A stretch of 11,272 bases of DNA from Planctomycetaceae bacterium. Lineage in GTDB: Bacteria; Planctomycetota; Planctomycetia; Pirellulales; Pirellulaceae. Positions 1 through 6,382 of the stretch are shown in pieces. A program made the translations under genes and the position numbers. Numbering within the stretch: the stretch's first letter is position 1; each line of letters opens with the position of its first letter. The stretch lies in NCBI GenBank assembly GCA_002862265.1, contig PKCQ01000702.1, forward strand, positions 1 through 11,272. The letters run 5' to 3'. The notes beneath the pieces are model-generated. The model saw nothing but the letters and a program-made list of their open reading frames with translations. It was not told the origin of the DNA and did not search any database.

Positions 1-420
1 GAAACACTATCCTTCTTTGAATATAAGCCAAAAGTTTGGGACCAGACTCGAGGTTTTGAGGCCGCGTTCACCGAACTCATGCAAGAACTTGTTGGACTCC
101 GAAAACCGCTCCAAGGTGCCACGATTACAAGTACTTTGCATAAGAGTGGAATCCTGGTGTCAAAGCTCAAATGGAGCAACGGTCAAAATGCAACTGTCCG
201 AGTCAATACAAATCGTATTGCGACCGACGATCTAGGTCGGCTAGCCATCGAAGACGGTTCGCTAGAAGTCGATCTACCAGAGAAACCTTCACTGGCCGAG
301 GAGGCCCCAAGCACGTATGCTTCACTCAATCCGAGTTGCCATCCTTGTACTCAGAGACACAGCGGCACTACAAAGCCTTCACGACTTCGTTGCTGGGCAA
401 GACGAATCTTCGGTCGCTAA
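1..420 (+). CDS. C-terminal part of an unrecognised protein (5' end outside window)
   Basis: The first reading frame is open from base 1 to a TAA at 418-420, so this is the 3' end of a gene that begins upstream. About 139 residues are visible. Residues 1-100 look like real protein: an amphipathic stretch (FFEYKPKVWDQTRGFEAAF) followed by a beta-rich, charged part (SKLKWSNGQNATVRVNTN). I do not recognise the family. From about base 308 the translation changes character, becoming rich in Cys, Arg and Ser (NPSCHPC, RLRCWARR), which looks like out-of-frame reading. The next frame over (317-463) gives a more natural tail and stops with a TGA that overlaps the next gene's start. Either the native protein ends as read here, or one base is lost or gained near 300-316. 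Confidence 0.5.
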   Translation, partial: ETLSFFEYKPKVWDQTRGFEAAFTELMQELVGLRKPLQGATITSTLHKSGILVSKLKWSNGQNATVRVNTNRIATDDLGRLAIEDGSLEVDLPEKPSLAEEAPSTYASLNPSCHPCTQRHSGTTKPSRLRCWARRIFGR

Positions 421-463
421 CAGCCACTCTATTGATCCCTCTAAAAAACTCAAAGCACTTTGA
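317..463 (+). CDS. Alternative C-terminal tail of the upstream gene, or a 48-residue small ORF
   Basis: Frame 2 is open from base 266 and reads from an ATG at 317 to a TGA at 461-463. The 48 residues start MLHSIRVAILVLRDTAAL and end SIDPSKKLKAL, with an amphipathic helix-like stretch and a lysine-rich end. The stop overlaps the TTG start of the next gene (TTGA at 460-463), the arrangement typical of translationally coupled genes. It has no convincing ribosome binding site. The favoured reading is that it is the true C-terminus of the gene entering from the left, joined by a frameshift near 300-316; a free-standing small gene or a chance ORF remains possible. Confidence 0.3.
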   Translation: MLHSIRVAILVLRDTAALQSLHDFVAGQDESSVANSHSIDPSKKLKAL

Positions 464-1128
464 ACTACCTCTCGCACGCTTACCGATTTCTCGACGATCC
501 TTATTTCGCGATCGGCACGGGACTTCCGGACTGGATGAGTGTCATTGATCGTAAGAATCGCGCGAGGCGGCAGTTTGCTCTGCCAGTCGCCGAAGATGAA
601 AACCCGATTCACAGGGCCTTCGCACGTGGCTGCGTCCAACATCACGAGGATGACCGCTGGTTTCACATGGGTGAAAAGTTCAACTTGATGTGCTCCGAAT
701 TCGCGGTCGAACTACGAGAGTGGTTGGGCGAAGGCATGGGGCATCAGTCAAGTTTCTTGGGCCACATCAGCATCGAACTTCTCCTAGACTCAGTACTCTG
801 CGAGCGTGATCCGACTCTGCTCAAGCGCTATTATGACTTGCTCGCTTCACTAGATACCGAAGAAATACAGGCCGCCGCCAACAAGATTTGTCGCAAGCCC
901 GTAACGGTTCTAACGCTACTTGTTCCGCGCTTCGTCGAAGAAAGATTCTTGGCCGATTACTACGACGACAAGCTGTTGCTCTACCGACTCAACGGCGTTA
1001 TGAAACGCGTCAAGCTCCCGCAGCTACCCGACCGAACCAGCGAGTGGCTTTGCTCAGCTCGTACTCGAGTGCGCAACGCTGCCGACGAGCTGCTAACGCC
1101 ACCCGAGACTTCAGCGGCAGAGCGTTAA
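460..1128 (+). CDS. ACP phosphodiesterase-like protein (AcpH/DUF479 type)
   Basis: A 222-residue soluble protein. The N-terminus MNYLSHAYRFL and the following GTGLPDWMSV match the opening pattern of acyl-carrier-protein phosphodiesterases (E. coli AcpH begins MNFLAHLHLA and has GNLLADF). A cluster HHEDDRWFH at residues 61-69 sits where AcpH has its conserved His and Asp residues, and GHISIELLLD (101-110) matches the later conserved helix. Family members remove the phosphopantetheine arm from holo-ACP in the cytoplasm; whether this divergent, slightly longer protein (AcpH is 193 residues) has that activity is inference. The TTG start at 460 is chosen because the homologous N-terminus begins exactly there; the first in-frame ATG would delete it. 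No Shine-Dalgarno is visible, and the start may depend on coupling to the upstream gene. Confidence 0.68.
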   Translation: MNYLSHAYRFLDDPYFAIGTGLPDWMSVIDRKNRARRQFALPVAEDENPIHRAFARGCVQHHEDDRWFHMGEKFNLMCSEFAVELREWLGEGMGHQSSFLGHISIELLLDSVLCERDPTLLKRYYDLLASLDTEEIQAAANKICRKPVTVLTLLVPRFVEERFLADYYDDKLLLYRLNGVMKRVKLPQLPDRTSEWLCSARTRVRNAADELLTPPETSAAER

Positions 1129-1246
1129 CTCCGGTTCCATCGTCTGCAAATACGATATGAAATGGCGATCGGGTCAAACTACTTTTGATTTCACTCCAAC
1201 TTTTTCTGATTTCCAACACGAGTCGCGCTCGAGATCTAATCGCTTG

Positions 1247-1286
1247 CAGCCGCGACTAACGCCAATGCGGCTGAAATCCTGAAATC
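1247..1286 (+). repeat. Hairpin and 8-base tandem duplication in the gap 1129-1405
   Basis: CAGCCGC (1247-1253) and GCGGCTG (1267-1273) form a perfect 7-base-pair stem with a 13-base loop. It merges into a direct tandem repeat, CTGAAATC at 1271-1278 and 1279-1286. There is no T-tract, so a terminator for the upstream gene is possible but unproven. The rest of the 277-base gap shows no convincing gene or promoter. Confidence 0.4.
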
Positions 1287-1405
1287 ACGCCTGAGACACA
1301 CGAGCGAGGCCAACTCCACCAGTTCCTTGGCGGGCAAAAACGGCTAAAATAACGGCCTTCCAACCCGAAAAAATCCCACTCGCATATCCCGCGGAGAAAG
1401 CTCAG

Positions 1406-2254
1406 ATGAAATACGGCATGAACCTGTTGTTGTGGAGCGGTGAAGTCACTGACGACATGCTGCCTACAATCGAGAAGCTCAAGGAAATGGGCTACGATGG
1501 CGTCGAACTGCCAATGTTCAACCTGGATCTGGACTACGCCAAGCTCGGACAACAGTTGAAGGACATGGGACTGCAGTGCACCGCTGTAACGGTTCGTAAC
1601 TTGGAAGACAATCCGATCAGCGAAGATGCAGCGGTTCGCGCCAAGGGTATCGATCTGACCAAGAAGACGCTGGACTGCTGCGCTGCTGCAGGAGTACAAA
1701 CACTTTGCGGTCCGTACCACTCCGCACTCGGGCACTTTTCGGGCGCTGGACGCACGGACGATGAGTGGGCCTGGGGCGTCGAGAGCATGCGGGCTGTCGC
1801 AGAACACGCTGGCAGTGTTGGAGTGAACCTTGGTGTTGAAGCACTAAACCGATTCGAGTGCTACTTCCTGAACGCGCACGCCGACGCGGCCGAATTTGCT
1901 CGAGAAGTGGACCACCCAGCCTGCGGCATGATGTACGACACCTTCCATAGCAACATTGAGGAAAAAGATATCGTCAGCACCTTGAATGACATCAAAGACA
2001 AGTTGATTCACATCCATATTAGTGAGAACGACCGCAGCACTCCCGGTGCAGGAAACATCAACTGGGAGAAGAATTTCTCTGGAATTGGAAAGATTGACTA
2101 CGACGGCTGGCTAGTCATCGAAGCATTCGGTCTTGCCTTACCAGAACTTGCTGCCGCCACGCGTATTTGGCGCCGCATGTACGACACCGAGCTTGGCTTG
2201 GCTGAACAAGGACTTGCTTTCATGAAACAGCAAGTCGCCAAACACTGCAACTAA
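1406..2254 (+). CDS. Sugar-phosphate isomerase/epimerase, D-tagatose/D-psicose 3-epimerase-like
   Basis: A 282-residue cytoplasmic TIM-barrel protein of the xylose-isomerase-like AP-endonuclease-2 superfamily. The family's metal site is visible: E145 in VEALNRFE, D178 in YDTFH, H204 in IHIHISEN and E239 in VIEAF. The spacings (33, 26, 35) equal those of the ligands of Pseudomonas cichorii D-tagatose 3-epimerase (Glu152, Asp185, His211, Glu246), and H181 and R210 fall on its His188 and Arg217. This supports a divalent-metal C3 epimerase acting on a ketohexose or related sugar; the exact substrate cannot be read from sequence, and a hydroxypyruvate-isomerase-like role is an alternative. The ATG at 1406 has GGAG at 1393-1396, nine bases upstream. 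The next gene on the same strand encodes an exported hydrolase, so sugar catabolism is a reasonable context. Confidence 0.85.
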   Translation: MKYGMNLLLWSGEVTDDMLPTIEKLKEMGYDGVELPMFNLDLDYAKLGQQLKDMGLQCTAVTVRNLEDNPISEDAAVRAKGIDLTKKTLDCCAAAGVQTLCGPYHSALGHFSGAGRTDDEWAWGVESMRAVAEHAGSVGVNLGVEALNRFECYFLNAHADAAEFAREVDHPACGMMYDTFHSNIEEKDIVSTLNDIKDKLIHIHISENDRSTPGAGNINWEKNFSGIGKIDYDGWLVIEAFGLALPELAAATRIWRRMYDTELGLAEQGLAFMKQQVAKHCN

Positions 2255-2262
2255 GAATGCGG

Positions 2263-2301
2263 GCCGTTAACCAGCGCAATAACGTCCAGCGCAATAACGG
2301 C
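2263..2301 (+). repeat. Gene-end inverted repeat, copy 1, with an internal 15-base duplication
   Basis: GCCGTTA (2263-2269) pairs perfectly with TAACGGC (2295-2301). Inside are two copies of CCAGCGCAATAACG at 2271-2284 and 2286-2299, a 15-base period. The element starts 8 bases after the epimerase stop. It resembles the elements at 9478-9507 and 11190-11217 (GGCCGTAA start, GCGCA core, TAACGGC end). It lies upstream of the preferred start of the next gene, so it is probably untranslated. Confidence 0.6.
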
Positions 2302-2364
2302 GTCGCTCGTGCTCCCGGTAGCATGAGCACCTTTCTTGGTCTTGCCAATATCACTGAGCTCTCC

Positions 2365-4161
2365 ATGCCATATCGACTTAAGATCCTCAGCCACATCTTG
2401 CTGTTTAGCTTACTGAATGCTGGGCTACAAGGCGACGAAACGCTGCCTGCACTCATCGATAATCAGGCACCACAGAACTTCGAACAAATGTGGGCTGGCT
2501 TTGACCCTCAAGCCGAACCACTTGAAAGCGAATTGCTGCACCAGTGGAAAGAGGATAGCGTAACCCTTAGGATCGTTCGCTTTCGCATTGGTATTTTCAA
2601 AGGCAGGAAAGCAACTCTAGCAGCAGTCTACGGCTTTCCCGACTCTGCAAGTAAGACAAACAAGGTGCCTGGCCTCCTTCAGATCCACGGTGGCGGCCAG
2701 TATGCGGACTACAAAGCATGTTCAACCAACGCGAAGCGCGGCTATGCCACGCTCTCCATAGCGTGGGCAGGTCGCATCAGTGCACCCGCGTATCGGGTGG
2801 GCCCGGCGGAAGTCAAACTGTTCTGGGATGACAAAACGGCTGCCCCGAATTACCTCAGAACAACAGACCGGGGTGCACTGGATGGCTACCACGCTCCTGG
2901 TCGTAATGCCGGGAATCAGTTTCCAAGCGCAGCATCGGCTGAATGGACACTCGACTCCATCGAGTCGCCACGAAACAGCGGTTGGTTTCTCTGTGCTTTG
3001 GCTGCTCGCCGGGCTCTTACGTTTCTAGAAGAACAGCCCGAGGTCGATGCTTCTCGCCTTGGCGTCTACGGGCACTCCATGGGCGGAAAACTAACAGTGA
3101 TGACGGCCATAGATCCACGAGTCAAAGCTGCTGCTCCGTCTTGTGGCGGCATCAGTGATCGCTACAACCGTAGTGAGTTGTTTCGAGCTACCGTGGGAGA
3201 TGACGTGAGTTTGGCCAAGGTGCATTGTCCCATTATGTTTCTTAGCCCTGCAAACGACTTCCATGGACGCATTGGCGATCTATCTCGCGCCATTGAAGAA
3301 ATCGCAAGCGACGATCGGCGTGTGACTTGCTCGCCACACCACAATCACCATGATACGCCCGAGCACGAAGTCGCGACACAGATCTGGATGGACCAGCATC
3401 TCAAAGGCAGTTTCAAAGTTCCGGAGACCCCGCAGACGACTCTGAAGCTAGATTCGGCAGATGGAGTTCCAGTTCTGCAAATCCGCCCCGATTATTCTCG
3501 CCCGATTGAATCATTGGATGTTTACTACACACTCCAAGGCAAGAAAGCTGAGCAGCCGAGCGACATGCAAGATGTGATACATCGATTTTGGCACCAGAGT
3601 TCAGCTAGAGCTACCCATGAGAACTCGCCTGAATGGATCGCCCAATTGCCTCTTCCCCAGACCGATGCCCCACTGTGGGTGTACGCAAACGTACGCTACG
3701 AATTACCCAAACCGATTTCAGGTGCAGGATACTACTATGGCGCGTACACAGCGGACTCCTACGTAGTCTCTTCGCTTCTCCACAAGATACCGGCTGAGGA
3801 ACTATTAGACTCGAAAGCCGAAGTGGCGTTGGCTGAAACCAAAACAATTGAAAACTTCGAAGGCGATTGGGAACAAGAGTGGTTTCACTATCGTGCAGGC
3901 GGATGGGCGCGAACCACGCACAAACTCAACAGCAAACTTTGGAAGGCCCCGAGTGAAGACGCCAAGCTGGTTTTGGAAGTAACATCCGCGCAGCCCAACA
4001 AGTTAGTTGTGCTTCTCGGCGATTTTGCAGCGGAAGTGGATTTAGCTGGCAAAAATGACACGCAGAGAATCACATTATCCAACTCCGACTTTAAGAATTT
4101 CTCAGGTGAGCCTATTCGTACTTGGGCTCAAGTACGACGTCTCAAACTCAGTCCTGCTTAG
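2365..4161 (+). CDS. Exported alpha/beta hydrolase (acetyl xylan esterase/dienelactone hydrolase-like) with C-terminal extension
   Basis: 598 residues from the ATG at 2365. That start gives a signal peptide (YRLKILSHILLFSLLNAGLQG), indicating export. An in-frame ATG at 2257 would add 36 residues, but these translate the inverted repeat and hide the signal peptide, so it is rejected. Hydrolase hallmarks, numbered from 2365: oxyanion-loop LQIHGGG near 106-111, nucleophile elbow GHSMGG at 236-241 with S238, candidate acid D298 in SPANDFHG, and candidate His in HHNHHDTPEH (325-334). The catalytic domain ends near residue 350. The remaining 240 or so residues are aromatic-rich and beta-rich, ending in a possible jelly-roll segment from NFEGDWEQEW onward; I do not recognise this part. 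Likely an esterase acting on acylated carbohydrate, but the substrate is unknown. It follows the epimerase by 110 bases and may share its transcript. Confidence 0.78.
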   Translation: MPYRLKILSHILLFSLLNAGLQGDETLPALIDNQAPQNFEQMWAGFDPQAEPLESELLHQWKEDSVTLRIVRFRIGIFKGRKATLAAVYGFPDSASKTNKVPGLLQIHGGGQYADYKACSTNAKRGYATLSIAWAGRISAPAYRVGPAEVKLFWDDKTAAPNYLRTTDRGALDGYHAPGRNAGNQFPSAASAEWTLDSIESPRNSGWFLCALAARRALTFLEEQPEVDASRLGVYGHSMGGKLTVMTAIDPRVKAAAPSCGGISDRYNRSELFRATVGDDVSLAKVHCPIMFLSPANDFHGRIGDLSRAIEEIASDDRRVTCSPHHNHHDTPEHEVATQIWMDQHLKGSFKVPETPQTTLKLDSADGVPVLQIRPDYSRPIESLDVYYTLQGKKAEQPSDMQDVIHRFWHQSSARATHENSPEWIAQLPLPQTDAPLWVYANVRYELPKPISGAGYYYGAYTADSYVVSSLLHKIPAEELLDSKAEVALAETKTIENFEGDWEQEWFHYRAGGWARTTHKLNSKLWKAPSEDAKLVLEVTSAQPNKLVVLLGDFAAEVDLAGKNDTQRITLSNSDFKNFSGEPIRTWAQVRRLKLSPA

Positions 4162-4267
4162 CACCTTCGCGCCCCTCGTGGCACGGACGCGAAACCGAGG
4201 AAAGTTGGCGGCAACTGGAAGGGCGCTGATCCTAAATTTCGTAATTTTTATTGGGCACGCTCGTAGT

Positions 4268-4285
4268 GGAATTCTCCGGAATTTC
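4268..4285 (+). repeat. Short hairpin with a TCCG tetraloop in the gap 4162-4532
   Basis: GGAATTC (4268-4274) and GAATTTC (4279-4285) form a 7-base-pair stem with one G-T wobble and the loop TCCG. It lies 107 bases after the hydrolase stop. There is no T-tract. The surrounding 371-base gap contains no convincing gene on either strand. Confidence 0.4.
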
Positions 4286-4483
4286 TCCCCCTGGGACGCG
4301 CTAAGTTGCTTCCATTCCAGGCACCCGCTTGGGTCCAGTGACACACCAAGCTTTGCTCGAATTCACTACCTTTTCTTTTACCTAGAGTCTTCACGACTTC
4401 AGCTACGTAGTGAAAGACACACGCTACGATTGACCCTGCAATCGACGACTTTGGCAGCCGTCGTTCTGTGTGTAAGCTGTACG

Positions 4484-4506
4484 TAGCCAACCAAGCTGCT
4501 TGGCTA
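4484..4506 (+). promoter_or_regulatory. Hairpin just upstream of the gamma-glutamyltransferase start
   Basis: TAGCCAA (4484-4490) pairs perfectly with TTGGCTA (4500-4506) across a 9-base loop. A competing shorter stem, CCAAG/CTTGG around the loop CTG (4491-4503), uses overlapping bases. The structure ends 16 bases before the Shine-Dalgarno at 4523. It could be an operator, a 5'-leader structure or a terminator of upstream transcription; nothing in the sequence decides between these. Confidence 0.35.
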
Positions 4507-4522
4507 GCTTCACAGAATCTTT

Positions 4523-4526
4523 GGAG
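4523..4526 (+). promoter_or_regulatory. Shine-Dalgarno GGAG fixing the start at 4533
   Basis: GGAG followed by AAAAGT places six bases between the site and the ATG at 4533. This is the best ribosome binding site in the window, and it favours this ATG over the in-frame TTG at 4500. Confidence 0.7.
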
Positions 4527-4532
4527 AAAAGT

Positions 4533-6275
4533 ATGCCGATTTTTGATCGCCGACACTTCCTCGCCTCCGGGGCTGCTCTGAGCTCCCTGCCCTTTACTTC
4601 TAGCTTTTCTTTCGCCGAAGGTTCAAACCCGCAAGTCACCAACTCGAAGCGCACAGGGACGAGCAAGGAGGGCGCCGTAGCGACGGTGCACCCTCTCGCA
4701 AGTCGCGCTGCCATCGAAGCCTTTCGTCGAGGAGGAAATGCGATTGATGCAGCTGCTGCAGCGTCCATCATGCTAACCGTAGTCGACGGGTTCAATTCGG
4801 GAATTGGCGGCGGCTGCCTTGCAATGCTCCGAACCGCTGATGGCAAGATTCTGGCCTTAGATGGCCGGGAAAAAGCCCCCGCCCTGGCGAAACCGGAGAT
4901 GTTCTATCGCAAAGGCAAACCCGATCCCAAGTTATCTCAAGTTGGACCGCTTGCCGCAGGAGTCCCTGGGCTGCTGGCTGCTCTCGATCGGCTCACCTCC
5001 AGCCAGGGCAAACTAACTTTGGCCGATAGCTTCGCAGGCGCAGCCGAAGTCGCCTCGCAAGGATTTGTTCTCGACGAAAACTACGTGCGCCGCCTTCGTC
5101 TTGTTGCCAAGAGCCTCAAGCGGTTTCCGCCCTCGGCAGAGATCTTGCTCGATTCGGGCGGCTCACCATGGCAGCCAGGGCACAAGCTAGTCCAAAAAGA
5201 CTTAGGAAAGACACTCACTAACTTGGCCGAAAAAGGTGTCGAGTGGTTTTACCAGGGTGAGTTTGCGGACGTGACTGGTAGATTCCTATCCGAACAAGGC
5301 GGGGTGATGCAGGCCTCCGACTTCGCAGATTACAATACAGTGCATCGTGAGCCTATCAACTCTGAGTATCGTGGAAATCGAGTTTTTGGATTCCCTCCAC
5401 CGAGCTCCGGCGGAATTCATATTGCCCAAATGCTCGGGATGCTCTCTGGTTTCGACGTGAGGGAAATTTTCAACAGGTCCTCAGCAACGGGGCGACACTT
5501 GCTCCTGGAAGTGATGAAGCGGGCGATGGCAGATCGAGCATACTGGCTGGGTGACTCCGACTTTGCAAAAGTCCCTCGTGGCTTGCTTGACCGAAGCTAT
5601 CTTCGCGAACGCGCAGTGGACATTAAGCTAGATCAAACCTCGAAGATTGAAAGCCATGGCCAGCCGCCGCGGGCCGATATCGACCTCTTTGGCAAGGGCG
5701 GTCACACCACTCATTTGACCACAGCCGACGCTGAAGGTAACGTCGTCGCGATCACTCAGACGGTCAATACAACATTTGGAAACAAGATGATCGTTCCGGG
5801 TACAGGTGTTGTTCTTAACAATGAACTGGACGATTTCAGCATCGCTCCAGGTGTTCGAAATGCCTTCGGACTGCTGGGCTCAGAAGCCAACTTGATCGCG
5901 CCAGGAAAACGCCCTCTTTCTAGCATGAGCCCGACGATTGTACTCGATCACTCCGGCGCTCCAATTTTCTCATGTGGCGCTGCTGGCGGTCCTAAGATCA
6001 TCACCACCGTACTACAAGTGCTTGTCCGAGTTCTAGATCTTGGGCAATCAATTGACGAAGCTATCTCTTCGGCCCGCGCGCACCACCAATGGTCGCCTGA
6101 TACAGCCGTCTGCGAGAATGCGATAAAGGACGAAGTTGTAGAGCAACTCGCACGATTTGGACACGATATTTCAAGAACCCGATCAGCCGCCGTTTCTCAA
6201 GGGCTTTCGATTCAAGATGGAATAATAGAAGCAGCCTCGGATCCGCGAGTACCTAGCTCAGTACAAGTCATTTAA
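4533..6275 (+). CDS. ggt: Gamma-glutamyltransferase (glutathione hydrolase), Tat-exported
   Basis: 580 residues from the ATG at 4533, the same length as the E. coli precursor. The N-terminus MPIFDRRHFLASGAAL is a twin-arginine signal, so export is expected through Tat in folded form. The family makes one precursor that cuts itself before a catalytic Thr into large and small subunits. Here that Thr is T392 in GHTTHLTTAD. Other conserved sites: R112 in DGREKAP (gamma-glutamyl carboxylate), NNELDDFS with D433/D434, PLSSM at 461-465 and a glycine pair in GAAGGP at 485-486. The lid-loop region after NNELDDF is present, as in E. coli. The enzyme hydrolyses or transfers the gamma-glutamyl group of glutathione and related peptides outside the cytoplasm. 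It has its own Shine-Dalgarno and is convergent with the antiporter gene. Confidence 0.93.
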   Translation: MPIFDRRHFLASGAALSSLPFTSSFSFAEGSNPQVTNSKRTGTSKEGAVATVHPLASRAAIEAFRRGGNAIDAAAAASIMLTVVDGFNSGIGGGCLAMLRTADGKILALDGREKAPALAKPEMFYRKGKPDPKLSQVGPLAAGVPGLLAALDRLTSSQGKLTLADSFAGAAEVASQGFVLDENYVRRLRLVAKSLKRFPPSAEILLDSGGSPWQPGHKLVQKDLGKTLTNLAEKGVEWFYQGEFADVTGRFLSEQGGVMQASDFADYNTVHREPINSEYRGNRVFGFPPPSSGGIHIAQMLGMLSGFDVREIFNRSSATGRHLLLEVMKRAMADRAYWLGDSDFAKVPRGLLDRSYLRERAVDIKLDQTSKIESHGQPPRADIDLFGKGGHTTHLTTADAEGNVVAITQTVNTTFGNKMIVPGTGVVLNNELDDFSIAPGVRNAFGLLGSEANLIAPGKRPLSSMSPTIVLDHSGAPIFSCGAAGGPKIITTVLQVLVRVLDLGQSIDEAISSARAHHQWSPDTAVCENAIKDEVVEQLARFGHDISRTRSAAVSQGLSIQDGIIEAASDPRVPSSVQVI

Positions 6276-6281
6276 TGCGAA

Positions 6282-6320
6282 ACGACGCGTCGTATCGCGA
6301 AGACAGTTGCTCGCGGTACG
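6282..6320. terminator. Hairpins between convergent genes, candidate bidirectional terminator
   Basis: A perfect 12-base palindrome, ACGACGCGTCGT, lies at 6282-6293. It overlaps an inverted repeat in which CGTATCGCGA (6291-6300) pairs with TCGCGGTACG (6311-6320) over all 10 positions, with one T-G wobble and a 10-base loop. This is the strongest hairpin in the window and sits 6 bases after the gamma-glutamyltransferase stop, facing the antiporter's end at 6383. There is no T-tract on either side, so Rho-independent termination is not certain. Confidence 0.55.
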
Positions 6321-6382
6321 ATCAGCGAAACGCTCGGCGACTTTCGGATCGTTCAACGTCCTTCTACGAGAGTGCCGCAGCT

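Noticed and set aside
1256..1807. Minus-strand open frame of 183 codons
   Set aside because: It mostly overlaps the epimerase, whose active-site residues are intact, and its translation shows no family motif.
2257..2364. In-frame ATG giving the hydrolase 36 extra N-terminal residues
   Set aside because: The extension is a translation of the gene-end inverted repeat and places the signal peptide internally; the ATG at 2365 gives a normal export signal.
4055..4486. Plus-strand open frame spanning the hydrolase end and the following gap
   Set aside because: It begins inside a well-supported gene in another frame and its translation has no recognisable motif or ribosome binding site.
4500..4532. 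TTG start for gamma-glutamyltransferase
   Set aside because: It lies inside a hairpin arm and lacks a ribosome binding site, while the ATG at 4533 has GGAG at good spacing and begins a canonical Tat signal.
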